47,467 nucleotides of DNA from an uncultured Alphaproteobacteria bacterium (GTDB lineage Bacteria > Pseudomonadota > Alphaproteobacteria > HIMB59 > GCA-002718135): the NCBI GenBank assembly GCA_902619055.1, contig CACNCW010000003.1:1-47467 (forward strand), read 5' to 3'. The position numbers and the translations under genes were made by a program. Below, one piece after another: positions 19,637-28,854 of the stretch. The notes under the pieces are model-generated. The model was not told where the DNA came from, did not search any database, and worked only from the letters and a program-made list of their open reading frames with translations. Position 1 is the first letter of the stretch; every line of letters begins with the position of its first letter.

Positions 19637-21384
19637 TGTCATTTTCAAAAAATGATCTTGAATTAATAAAATCAAAAATTCTTCTTTCACAAGAAATAGA
19701 AAAAAAAACAAAAGTTATAAAAAAAGGAAAGGATAGTTGGTGCTGTTGTCCATTTCATGATGAAAAAACTCCATCTTGCAAGATAAATGATGATTTAGGT
19801 TCTTATTACTGTTTTGGATGTGGGGCTAAAGGAGATATATTTACAATATATACAGAGCTTTATAATTTTTCATTCCCTGAAGCAGTAAAAGAATTAGCTC
19901 AAAGAGTTGGTATTAGAATAGTTGATAATTTTGATTCAAATATTAATAAAAAAAATGATAGAATTTATAAAATTTTAGAAATTTCGACAAAATGGTTTCA
20001 AGATAATCTAAAGGTAAATAAAGATTGTCAAAGATATTTAAATAAAAGAAATTTATCAGACGAGACTATTAAATTTTTTAAGTTGGGATTTTCTTCTAGT
20101 TCAAAACAAAGTCTTTATCAATTTCTAAAAGAACAAAATTTTGAAGATAAAGAACTTCTTGAAAGCAATGTAGTAAAACTAGATAAAAATAATAAGATAC
20201 GTGATTTTTTTTACAATAGACTTATTTTTCCAATTACAAATGAATATGGAAAAATCGTTGGATTTGGAGGAAGAGTATTAGATAATTCAAATCCAAAATA
20301 TATTAATTCACCTGAAAGTGATTTTTTTAAAAAAAGAAATATTTTGTATAATCTTTATAATGCAAAACAAACTATAAGATCAAAAAAAAATATGTTGATT
20401 TGTGAAGGTTATATGGATGTAATAAGTTTGTATGACAAAAATATTAAAACAGCTGTTGCCCCACTTGGAACCTCTTTAACTGATAGCCATCTTTTATTAT
20501 CATGGAAATATGTAAATAAACCAACATTAATGTTCGATGGAGATCCATCAGGCTTAAAAGCTTCTTTTAAAAGTGCTATCATGTCATTGCCTTATTTAAC
20601 TCCTTCAAAATTATTGCAATTTGTAATTTTGCCAAATGAATATGATCCTGATACTTACATAAATAAATATTCCTTAAGTAAATTTGCAACGTATTTAAAA
20701 AATCCACTTTCAATTGTACATTTTATTTTTCAAGAATCATCAAAATCAATTGATTTAAAAAAATCTGATAACAAAGTTATTTTTGACAACTATATTGATG
20801 AATTAGTCAACACTATAAAAGATAGTAAAATAAAATATTTTTACAAAAATGAGTTTAAATCTTTATTTTTTCAAAAACTAAAATCATTTTCTAGTAAAAA
20901 ACAATCTATAAAAATTACTCCAAAAAAGATTTCATTAAAAGAAAAACAAATTTACTCTTTTCTTACAGCTTATTTAAATCATTTGAAATTACGAAAAGAG
21001 ATTTATTCGCTATTGATAGCCTCTCAATTATTAAATAATGAACAGACTGAATTCTTAAATTTTATTCATAAATCTGATTTTTTTGAGGTTGATGTAGATA
21101 ATATTAATGCCGTTAAATTCCCAAATAAATTATCTGAAATTTACGAAAAAACTAAGGATAATAGTATATTTCAACTTTTCCCTTATGTACGCTTAGATTA
21201 TGGTTCTGAGGAAGTTATAAATGAAATAAAAGAATCCATAAATAATTTGAAGACAAGACTTTCAAATTTGAAAAAAATAAATAAAAGCCTAAATAATATA
21301 CATTCTAATTCTTCTTCGATGACGTGGGATGAATTAAAAAATATTACTTTTAATCTTCACAACAATGAAGAGATATTAAAATAA
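19636..21384 (+). CDS. dnaG: DNA primase
   Basis: DnaG makes RNA primers for DNA replication. The 582-aa protein has the N-terminal CHC2 zinc finger (C38-x2-H41, C59-x2-C62, within [12 protein letters not shown] and [11 protein letters not shown]), then the RNA polymerase core with [25 protein letters not shown] and NSPES. The TOPRIM metal site is seen as LICEGYMDV (Glu) and MFDGDPSG (Asp-x-Asp). The C-terminal helicase-binding domain is short and low in similarity, as usual. It is the middle gene of the macromolecular-synthesis operon, one base overlapping yqeY and four bases before rpoD. Confidence 0.96.
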   Translation: MSFSKNDLELIKSKILLSQEIEKKTKVIKKGKDSWCCCPFHDEKTPSCKINDDLGSYYCFGCGAKGDIFTIYTELYNFSFPEAVKELAQRVGIRIVDNFDSNINKKNDRIYKILEISTKWFQDNLKVNKDCQRYLNKRNLSDETIKFFKLGFSSSSKQSLYQFLKEQNFEDKELLESNVVKLDKNNKIRDFFYNRLIFPITNEYGKIVGFGGRVLDNSNPKYINSPESDFFKKRNILYNLYNAKQTIRSKKNMLICEGYMDVISLYDKNIKTAVAPLGTSLTDSHLLLSWKYVNKPTLMFDGDPSGLKASFKSAIMSLPYLTPSKLLQFVILPNEYDPDTYINKYSLSKFATYLKNPLSIVHFIFQESSKSIDLKKSDNKVIFDNYIDELVNTIKDSKIKYFYKNEFKSLFFQKLKSFSSKKQSIKITPKKISLKEKQIYSFLTAYLNHLKLRKEIYSLLIASQLLNNEQTEFLNFIHKSDFFEVDVDNINAVKFPNKLSEIYEKTKDNSIFQLFPYVRLDYGSEEVINEIKESINNLKTRLSNLKKINKSLNNIHSNSSSMTWDELKNITFNLHNNEEILK

Positions 21385-21388
21385 AATT

Positions 21389-23548
21389 ATGGCAAAAAAA
21401 AAGAAAAAAACAGTAAAGAAAAAAACAAAGGCACCTAAAAAGAAAACTTCTATTAAAAAAAAATTAACTAAGAAGAAATCAATTTCTAAGTCTTCTCAAC
21501 TATCTAAGTCAAAAATTATAAAAAAAACAAAGAAAACTGTTTCAAAAAAAGTATCTAAGAAGTCTTTAATTAAACCTTCGCAAAAGGACAAGCCAAAAAA
21601 AATACCAAAAGCAATTTCAGGATTTGAAGAAAAAATAAAAGAAATATTTGCAAAGTTAATTAACAAACATAAAATTGACGGAATATATACCCAAAAAATA
21701 ATTGAAAAAGCTATTCCCAAAAAATTTAGAATTGATGAAAATATTAAAAAATTTACAGATCTTATTACCTCAAATAACATTAAAGTTCATTCTGAGGAAG
21801 AGGCAAAAGAATTAATAATTCTAGCAAAAGAACAATCTGCAAAATCTGAAGATGGAGGAGATGATCAAGAAAAAAAACAAACTGGAAAAACAGATGACCC
21901 AGTAAGATTATATTTAAGAGATATGGGTGCGGTAGAACTTCTTAGTAGAGAAGGTGAAATAGCTATAGCTAAAAGAATAGAAGCAGGAAGAGAAAAAATG
22001 ATTGGTGCAATTTGTGAAAGTCCAATGACTATAAGATCAATTATCAATTGGAAAGATGCAATTAAAGATGGGACAATGCTTTTAAGAGATATAGTAGATT
22101 TGGAGGCTACTTACGATATGTCAGATATTTCTGATTCAAAACTAGAAGATACACTTAAGCTTATTGAAAGTGGTGGGGATGATAAGGATGATGATAAAAA
22201 AAAGAAAGACAATAAAGAAAATACCGAAGAAAATACTGAAGGAGAGCAACAACAAGATGACGATGACGATGACAGTCTTAATGTTTCACTGGCAGCCATG
22301 GAAGAAAAACTTAAGCCAAAAGTATTAAACGATTTTAATGATATAACAAAGTTATTCAAAAAACTTCAAAAACATAGTCAAGAATTAATCAATGCAGATA
22401 AAAAAAATGAAAAAAATTATGCATCTTTAGAAAAAAAATATTTAAAAATACAAAAAGAAATGGTTGCGGCAATGAAAGCTGTTCATTTTAACTCAACAAC
22501 TATTGAGGCTCTCATGGAAGCTCTTTATGAACTTAATAAAAAACTCCTTTTAAGAGAAGGAAAAATGTTAAGAATGGCTACAAGTGCAGGAGTTAAAAGA
22601 GAGGATTTTGTTGACAAATATTTAAATTTTAATTTTGAAAAAAATTGGATACAAAGTCTTCTGGCAACAAAAGATAAAAATTGGGAAAAATTCATAAATA
22701 GAAATCATATAGAAGTTAATAAAAATATTGAAGAAATAAAAGAAATTCAAACAGCTTCCGAACTACCATTACCAGAGTTTAGAAGAATAGTCGGCACAGT
22801 TCAACAAGGTGAAAGATCAGCTAATAGAGCAAAGAAAGAGATGATAGAATCCAATTTAAGATTAGTTATTTCTATTGCAAAAAAATATACTAATAGAGGC
22901 TTACAGTTCTTAGATTTGATCCAAGAGGGAAATATTGGTCTTATGAAAGCAGTTGATAAATTTGAATATCGTAGAGGTTATAAATTTTCTACATACGCTA
23001 CCTGGTGGATTAGACAAGCAATAACAAGATCAATAGCTGATCAAGCTAGAACAATTAGAATTCCAGTTCATATGATTGAAACAATAAATAAAATTGTCAG
23101 AACAACAAGACAAATCATGTCAGAGATCGGTAGAGAGCCAACACCAAATGAATTAGCTGAAAGATTACACATGCCTTTAGATAAAGTAAAAAAAGTTCTT
23201 AAAATTGCAAAAGAACCTATTAGTTTAGAAACACCTGTCGGAGATGAAGAAGATAGCTCTTTAGGAGATTTTATTGAAGATAAAAATGCACTTATACCAA
23301 TAGATGCTGCTGTAAAAAGTTCTTTACGTGATACCACTACAAGAATTCTATCATCTCTAACACCAAGAGAAGAGAGGGTTTTAAGAATGCGATTTGGTAT
23401 TGGTATGAATAGTGACCATACTTTAGAAGAAGTTGGTCAGCAATTTAGTGTTACAAGAGAAAGAATAAGACAAATAGAGGCAAAGGCCTTACGAAAATTA
23501 AAGCACCCAACTAGAGCAAGAAAGTTAAAAACATTTCTTGACGAATAA
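21389..23548 (+). CDS. rpoD: RNA polymerase sigma factor RpoD (sigma-70)
   Basis: The primary sigma factor. Of 719 aa, the first 74 hold 35 lysines and form a basic, probably disordered tail. Region 1.2 begins at [20 protein letters not shown] (about 170), and a very acidic Asp/Glu/Lys low-complexity insert lies in the non-conserved region near 265-300. Region 2 has [22 protein letters not shown] and [15 protein letters not shown] for -10 recognition and melting, region 3 follows, and region 4 has [20 protein letters not shown], the -35-binding helix-turn-helix. Its stop shares one base with the MBL gene start (TAATG). Confidence 0.97.
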   Translation: MAKKKKKTVKKKTKAPKKKTSIKKKLTKKKSISKSSQLSKSKIIKKTKKTVSKKVSKKSLIKPSQKDKPKKIPKAISGFEEKIKEIFAKLINKHKIDGIYTQKIIEKAIPKKFRIDENIKKFTDLITSNNIKVHSEEEAKELIILAKEQSAKSEDGGDDQEKKQTGKTDDPVRLYLRDMGAVELLSREGEIAIAKRIEAGREKMIGAICESPMTIRSIINWKDAIKDGTMLLRDIVDLEATYDMSDISDSKLEDTLKLIESGGDDKDDDKKKKDNKENTEENTEGEQQQDDDDDDSLNVSLAAMEEKLKPKVLNDFNDITKLFKKLQKHSQELINADKKNEKNYASLEKKYLKIQKEMVAAMKAVHFNSTTIEALMEALYELNKKLLLREGKMLRMATSAGVKREDFVDKYLNFNFEKNWIQSLLATKDKNWEKFINRNHIEVNKNIEEIKEIQTASELPLPEFRRIVGTVQQGERSANRAKKEMIESNLRLVISIAKKYTNRGLQFLDLIQEGNIGLMKAVDKFEYRRGYKFSTYATWWIRQAITRSIADQARTIRIPVHMIETINKIVRTTRQIMSEIGREPTPNELAERLHMPLDKVKKVLKIAKEPISLETPVGDEEDSSLGDFIEDKNALIPIDAAVKSSLRDTTTRILSSLTPREERVLRMRFGIGMNSDHTLEEVGQQFSVTRERIRQIEAKALRKLKHPTRARKLKTFLDE

Positions 23549-24375
23549 TGAAGCTTACGCTTCTTGGAACTGGATGCCCTTCTATCGATTATAAAAGATG
23601 TGGTTCAGCAAACTTAATTTGTTCAAAAAAAACCAAAATCCTAATTGATTGTGGTTCTGGTGTAACACAAAGATTAAATCAAAGTGGACATTCTTCGGCA
23701 GAGATTGATGCTTTATTGCTTACGCATTTACACACAGATCATGTAATAGATCTTTATCAGCTCATTATATCATCTTGGCATTCGGATAGAGATTCAATTT
23801 GGAAAATATATGGTCCCAAGGGAACAAAAAAATTTGTTGATCAAATTTTTCTAACATGGAAAAATGAACGAAATTTAAGAATTTCTTATGAAAAAAGAAA
23901 ATCAATAAAAGCTCTAAAATATAAAATTTTTGAATTTAATAAAACAGGTTCAATAAATATAAAAGATATCAAGTTTAAATATTTTGAAGTAGATCATAAG
24001 CCAGTGCCATATGCTTATGGCTTTTCATTTTACAATAATAAAAAAAAATTAACCATAAGTGGTGATACAAGACCATGTGAAAGTTTAATGCAAAATGCAC
24101 AAGACTCAGATGTATTACTCCATGAAGTTTTTATAGAATATGAAATGAATAAAACATCTAAATTAAGAACTAAAAAAACATTACATAATGTTAAAGAATA
24201 TCACACCTCAAGTAATCTTGTTGGTAAAGTAGCTAAATTATCAAACTGTAAAAAACTTGTTTTAACACATTTTGTTCCAACAAGATTTAATGTTTCAAAA
24301 TTAAAGAAAATTGTCAAACAGGACTTTGGCAAAGATCCAATAATTGGAGAAGATTTATTAACAATAAATATCTAA
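23548..24375 (+). CDS. MBL-fold hydrolase (RNase Z-like)
   Basis: A 275-aa metallo-beta-lactamase-fold protein. It starts [20 protein letters not shown], a family pattern, and has the zinc motif H60-x-H62-x-D64-H65 in LTHLHTDHVIDL. Further ligands are probably in SGDTRPCESL (Asp) and in the late LTHF histidine. A plausible distal histidine also lies in EYHTSS. The overall pattern is that of RNase Z or arylsulfatase-like MBL proteins; the exact substrate is not clear. Its start overlaps the rpoD stop, and its own end overlaps the convergent PanB-like gene by 4 bp. Confidence 0.85.
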   Translation: MKLTLLGTGCPSIDYKRCGSANLICSKKTKILIDCGSGVTQRLNQSGHSSAEIDALLLTHLHTDHVIDLYQLIISSWHSDRDSIWKIYGPKGTKKFVDQIFLTWKNERNLRISYEKRKSIKALKYKIFEFNKTGSINIKDIKFKYFEVDHKPVPYAYGFSFYNNKKKLTISGDTRPCESLMQNAQDSDVLLHEVFIEYEMNKTSKLRTKKTLHNVKEYHTSSNLVGKVAKLSNCKKLVLTHFVPTRFNVSKLKKIVKQDFGKDPIIGEDLLTINI

Positions 24376-25199
24376 GCAATCTTATTTAAAAATTTTTCAA
24401 ATTCTTCATCTTTTATTTCAACAATATTTGATTTGGTTGGAAATTTTTTATTATCTACATCATTTATAAAACTTTTTAGCCCTTCTATTGTATCATCTAA
24501 TAACTTCTCATAGGATTTATTTGTATCTTTAAATACTTTTGCGTGACGAGGTACTCTATCAGTATTAGTACCTATAACATCTTGAATAAATAAAAACTCA
24601 ACATCACATTTGGGACCACTTCCCATAGATAATGTTAATAAATTAACTTTTTTTGTAATAATTTCTGCAACTCTATCTGGAACACATTCTACCTCAAGAC
24701 CAATTGCACCTGCTTGATCGTATGCTAAAGCATCTTGATAAACTTTGTAGGCAGATGAAGCATCTTTTCCTACTGCTTTGAAACCACCAGTCCATGTACT
24801 TTTATAAGGTATTAAGCCTATATGACTAACGGCTGGCAATCCTTCATTTCGAAGAGCTTCTATATATTTTGGACTATTACCGCAATAAACTGCATCGGCC
24901 CCATTTTCCCTTGCAATAAGAGCAGCATCAATTGCTTTATCTGGAGAAGACAATTGACCAAGGCCATAAATCATAAATGTATTTGGTGCTGCATCACGAA
25001 TATCTTTAATATGCGCATCCCTAAACCATCTATTTGTAGGCACACCTGTTCTTAATGTATCTTTTTTAAATGAGACAATTTGAATATCTATACCAGCTTG
25101 TTCAGCTGCATATGCTTCTAAAGCATTAGTGACATATAGTTCTGTTAATTTAACTTTTCCTTTTTTATCAAATAAATCTTTAACTGTAAGTTTTGACAT
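24372..25199 (-). CDS. PanB-like (ketopantoate hydroxymethyltransferase superfamily) protein, metal ligands replaced
   Basis: A 275-aa TIM-barrel protein that follows PanB through most of its length: VSHIGLIPYKSTWTGGF (compare GHLGLTP in E. coli, so H126 matches H136), an alternating QDALAYDQAGAIGLEVECVP segment with E171 in the place of catalytic E181, and a VPRHAKVF end. The Mg ligands of true PanB are missing by eye: the GDS aspartate is replaced by VSFKKD, the second aspartate by MIYGLGQ and the glutamate by VYCGNS. So it is probably not making ketopantoate. It sits last in a minus-strand set with a GH4 glycosidase and a PhyH protein, touching the GH4 stop, which points to a sugar or aglycone substrate (inference). 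Confidence 0.7.
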   Translation of the reverse strand: MSKLTVKDLFDKKGKVKLTELYVTNALEAYAAEQAGIDIQIVSFKKDTLRTGVPTNRWFRDAHIKDIRDAAPNTFMIYGLGQLSSPDKAIDAALIARENGADAVYCGNSPKYIEALRNEGLPAVSHIGLIPYKSTWTGGFKAVGKDASSAYKVYQDALAYDQAGAIGLEVECVPDRVAEIITKKVNLLTLSMGSGPKCDVEFLFIQDVIGTNTDRVPRHAKVFKDTNKSYEKLLDDTIEGLKSFINDVDNKKFPTKSNIVEIKDEEFEKFLNKIA

Positions 25200-26561
25200 T
25201 AATTATATTTGGGTAAGTAATTCCTGTGTGCTTCAATTAACCTATCAACCATTGCATATATTTCATCAATAGATAAATTTGCACCAGTGAGTGGGTCAAG
25301 CATTGCGGCATGATAGATGTGCTCTTTTTTATTTGTTAATGCAGCTTCAGCTGTCAATATTTGAACATTTATATTAGTTCTCATTAAAGCTGCTAAATGC
25401 TCTGGTAAGCGACCAGTTTTTTGCGGTTGATTACCTTTTGAATTAATTAAACAAGGAACTTCGACACAGCAATTTGATGGTAAATTATCAATATATCCAT
25501 CATTCATCACATTACCATTAATTGTTACTTCATTGTTGTTTGCTACAGCATCCATTATGTATGATGCATATTCCTTACCTCTTTTTAGAGGTTGATTATG
25601 TATGGGTGTCATATCTTTTTCCAAGTCATCCCAAAGCTTGATATTATTTTCACATCTATCAATGTATTCTTCTATGGGAATTTTATATTGATCAATTAAA
25701 TCTTGTCTGTTCTGCTTTATGAACCATGGAACGTATTCAGCAAAATGTTCGCTAGACTCTGTAACAAAATAACCAAATCGTCTTAAAATTTCGTATCTTA
25801 CTTTTTCATGTAGGACTTTATCTGATTCACTATCTTTACCTATACTTCTAGTTGATGTTATTTTATCATTAACAATATCATCAGCTAATTTTTTTAATTT
25901 TGGGTAAAGATCTTCTCCACCATTGCCATTCTTTTTTGTAAACTTTTTATAGAAAGCCATGTGGTTAATTCCAGCACATAGATAATCAATATCCTCAATT
26001 TTTTCATTTAAATCTCTCGCGAGCATTTCTGCAGTTCCTTGTACAGAATGACAAAGTCCTATTGATTTAATTCCAGGGCAAGCATTATTTATTGCTATCA
26101 TGTTTGAACACATTGGGTTTACATATTGTAACCATAAAGAATTTGGACAAAGATCCATTATGTCTTTACCAATATCTACTAAAACGGGAATCGTTCTTAG
26201 GCCCCTCATAATTCCACCAATACCAAGGGTATCAGCTATTGTCTGTTTTAACCCAAATTGATTTGGAATATCAAAATCGATTACTGTTGATGGTTTGTAT
26301 CCACCTACCTGTATAGTTGACTGAACAAAATCAGAACCTGCTAAAGCTTCTTTTCTATTAGTGTATGATTTTATATTAGGGGATGCATTTAACTTTTTTT
26401 GCAATTACCTCTAATAATTCATGTGATATTTTTAATCTTTTTTCATCAATATCTACCAGTGCAATATCCATTTTTTTAAAATCATCAATGAACATTAAAT
26501 CGGTAAAAATATTTTTGGTAAATACTGCGCTACCAGCACCAATGATTGTGAGTTTAGTCAA
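25199..26561 (-). pseudogene. GH4 family alpha-galactosidase/alpha-glucosidase-like gene with a frameshift
   Basis: Two open frames together make one GH4 protein of about 453 aa. The first (26561-26376) gives the NAD-binding start MTKLTIIGAGSAVFTKNI and runs to HELLEVIAKK, then diverges into VKCIP and stop. The second (to 25199) resumes after the same AKK with LNASPNIKSY and carries the rest: YVNPMCSN, the metal ligand Cys in GLCHSVQG, the His in AGINHMAFY, and the catalytic region with EHFAEYVPWF. The shift falls at a run of seven A (26394-26400, shown as T on this strand); one extra A restores the frame. It may be a sequencing or assembly error, a recent mutation, or polymerase slippage. 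Everything else looks intact, so the protein may be functional. It overlaps the PhyH gene by 8 bp. Confidence 0.8.
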
Positions 26562-27294
26562 TTTTATACTCCATAATTGAATTGTGATTTGCTACTTTTA
26601 ACTGGTTATAAGAAGCATGTCCAATTTCTTTATAAGGATTATTGGATTTAGTATTAAAGCACACTATTAATGTTCTTCTAGAATTTTGTGATTTATTTGC
26701 ATCGGAAGAGTGCAATAGATTTGCATGAAAGAATAATGCATCTCCTGGTTCTGCTTCAATATAAACAGACTCATGTCTTTTTTCTAATTCTCTTATTCTT
26801 TCACTATCCGCTGTTTGTTCAGGTGTGTCTGATCGTTCATGGCTAATTCTTCCAACACGATGAGAACCCTTTAATACTTTAAGGCAACCATTTTCTTTAT
26901 TTGCTTTATCTAACATTATAAAACATGATGCCATATCTGGATAAAGACAAGCATTGTGATACCAATAACCATAATCTTGATGCCAATCAAATCCACCATC
27001 ACCTGGATTTTTCCAAATAATTTTAGAATGATAATGATAAACTTCATCATTTAAGAATATTTCCATTGGTTTGACTATTCTTTCATTAGTAGAGAATTTT
27101 CCAAATAAATCTTCTGAAGGATTATTCCACATTGTCATTGTTAATTTTCCAGTTGAAGTATTAGTCTCTCTTGCACTTTCTTCTTTATCTTTTCTAATGG
27201 CTATATATTGATTTAATTTATTGATTTCTTCATTAGAAAAGAGTTTTTTCTTTAGGACAAAGCCATTTGAGATGAATTCCTTTATGTCACTCAT
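26554..27294 (-). CDS. phytanoyl-CoA dioxygenase (PhyH) family protein
   Basis: A 246-aa non-haem iron, 2-oxoglutarate-dependent oxygenase. Iron ligands are H105-x-D107 in FDWHQDYGY and a distal histidine in the FFHANLLHSSDAN stretch; the following RRTLIVCF gives the 2OG-binding arginine. NKENGCLKVLKGSHRVG between them is the usual PhyH turn. The substrate is unknown; PhyH members hydroxylate a wide range of small molecules. I start at ATG 27294 (MSDIKEF); the frame is open upstream to a TTG at 27336. It is the first gene of the minus-strand set with GH4 and the PanB-like gene, and faces the second GH4 across 72 bp. Confidence 0.87.
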   Translation of the reverse strand: MSDIKEFISNGFVLKKKLFSNEEINKLNQYIAIRKDKEESARETNTSTGKLTMTMWNNPSEDLFGKFSTNERIVKPMEIFLNDEVYHYHSKIIWKNPGDGGFDWHQDYGYWYHNACLYPDMASCFIMLDKANKENGCLKVLKGSHRVGRISHERSDTPEQTADSERIRELEKRHESVYIEAEPGDALFFHANLLHSSDANKSQNSRRTLIVCFNTKSNNPYKEIGHASYNQLKVANHNSIMEYKID

Positions 27295-27366
27295 ATAAAT
27301 AAACTTTAATTTCTTTGATAAATTAAATATTGTCAATAAATATTAGGGAGTATAGGATATATAAAT

Positions 27367-28851
27367 ATGAAAGTTAGTTTTATTGGAGCTGGAAGTATAG
27401 GATTTACTCAAACATTAGTAAGAGATCTGCTAAAGGTTCCTGAATTTCATGACACAAATTTTTTTTTTCACGATATTTCTGAAAAAAATTTAGATTTTGT
27501 TTCAAAACTTATCCAAAAAGATATTGATGCTAATAATCTTCCTGCAACTATTGAACAATCAACCGATAGAAAAAAAGCATTAGAGGGAGCAAAATATATA
27601 ATTAATTGTACACGTATTGGAGGACTTGAAGCATTTGAGCATGATATTAATATTCCTCTTCAATATGGTGTAGATCAGTGTGTAGGGGACACCATTTGCG
27701 CTGGAGGAATTCTATATGGTCAAAGAAATATTCCCCAAACCTTAAATTTTTGTAAAGATATAAAATCTTATTCGGATTCAAATGCTTTGTTTTTGAATTA
27801 TTCAAATCCTATGGCCATGAACACTTGGGCAGCAATATCGGAAGCAAAAGTAAATACTGTTGGACTATGTCACGGTGTTCAAGGTGGCGCAAAACTAATC
27901 TCTAAAGCATTAGGATCAGAAAACTCTAAAGATCTTGAATATATGTGTAGCGGAATTAATCATATGACCTGGTACATAGATCTGAAATTCAAAGGAAAAA
28001 AAGTATCAAAAGAAGAGCTTTTAGATGCCTTGGAAAGACATCCAGAAATTTCTAAACAGGAAAAAGTAAGAATTGATATTCTTAAAAGATTTGGTTTATT
28101 TTCTACTGAAAGTAATGGCCATTTAAGTGAGTATCTTCCATGGTATAGAAAAAAAGTTGAGGATATTCCTAAATGGATAGATTTGTCCAATTGGATACAT
28201 GGTGAAACTGGAGGATATTTAAGAGTTACTTCAGAGAAAAGAAATTGGTTTGAAGAAGACTTTGAAAAATTTTTAAGTGAGTCGGGTATTGATTTAAATA
28301 ATCATAAAAGATCTTCTGAGCACGGTAGTTATATAATAGAGTCTATTGAAACAAATAGACCTTATCGTGGTCATTTTAATGTAGTTAATAATGGTACTAT
28401 AGCAAATTTACCAGATGACTGTGTTATTGAAAGTACTGGAACAGTTGATAAAGATGGAATTAAAATGATTAAAGGTGTTGAGCTTCCAATGGCTTGTGCA
28501 TCACTGTGCAGAACATCGATAGATGTTCAGAGAATGGCAGTCAAAGCTGCAATAGATGGAGATTTAAATTTATTAAAATTAGCAGTTTTGCAAGATCCAT
28601 TAGTTAGTGCAGTTTGTTCACCTGATGAAGTTTGGTCTATGGTAGATGAAATGATAGTAGCTCAATCTAAATGGCTACCTCAATATCAAAACGAAATTGA
28701 ACTTGCTTTAGAGAGAATTAAAAATTCTAATGTAAAAAAGAAAAATTTTAAAGGTGCTGCAAGAATGAAAACTAGATCTCCTGAAGAACTAAAAAATGAT
28801 CAAGCATCTTCTTTACTTGTGGAAGCACAAGCATTCGAATTTGATGCTTAA
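27367..28851 (+). CDS. GH4 family glycosidase (alpha-galactosidase/alpha-glucosidase-like)
   Basis: A 494-aa glycoside hydrolase of family 4, whose members cleave glycosides by an NAD+- and Mn2+-dependent oxidation-elimination mechanism. It has the NAD motif FIGAGSIGFT at 5-14, YSNPMAMNTWA near 145-155, and the metal ligands C168 (GLCHGVQG) and H199 (GINHMTWY). The length and motif type are near those of MelA/AglA-like enzymes; alpha-galactosides are a guess. The C-terminal 40 residues are charged and lack family similarity. It leads the + strand cluster, is divergent from PhyH/GH4, and is followed after 3 bp by the halogenase. The second GH4 at 25199-26561 is only a distant relative. Confidence 0.9.
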   Translation: MKVSFIGAGSIGFTQTLVRDLLKVPEFHDTNFFFHDISEKNLDFVSKLIQKDIDANNLPATIEQSTDRKKALEGAKYIINCTRIGGLEAFEHDINIPLQYGVDQCVGDTICAGGILYGQRNIPQTLNFCKDIKSYSDSNALFLNYSNPMAMNTWAAISEAKVNTVGLCHGVQGGAKLISKALGSENSKDLEYMCSGINHMTWYIDLKFKGKKVSKEELLDALERHPEISKQEKVRIDILKRFGLFSTESNGHLSEYLPWYRKKVEDIPKWIDLSNWIHGETGGYLRVTSEKRNWFEEDFEKFLSESGIDLNNHKRSSEHGSYIIESIETNRPYRGHFNVVNNGTIANLPDDCVIESTGTVDKDGIKMIKGVELPMACASLCRTSIDVQRMAVKAAIDGDLNLLKLAVLQDPLVSAVCSPDEVWSMVDEMIVAQSKWLPQYQNEIELALERIKNSNVKKKNFKGAARMKTRSPEELKNDQASSLLVEAQAFEFDA

Positions 28852-28854
28852 GCA

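Noticed and set aside
26376..26410. Programmed -1 frameshift at the A-rich run in the GH4 gene
   Set aside because: The frame needed downstream is +1 (or -2) relative to the upstream frame, so the standard A-AAA-AAG -1 heptamer does not explain it. Base insertion or slippage adding one A fits better.
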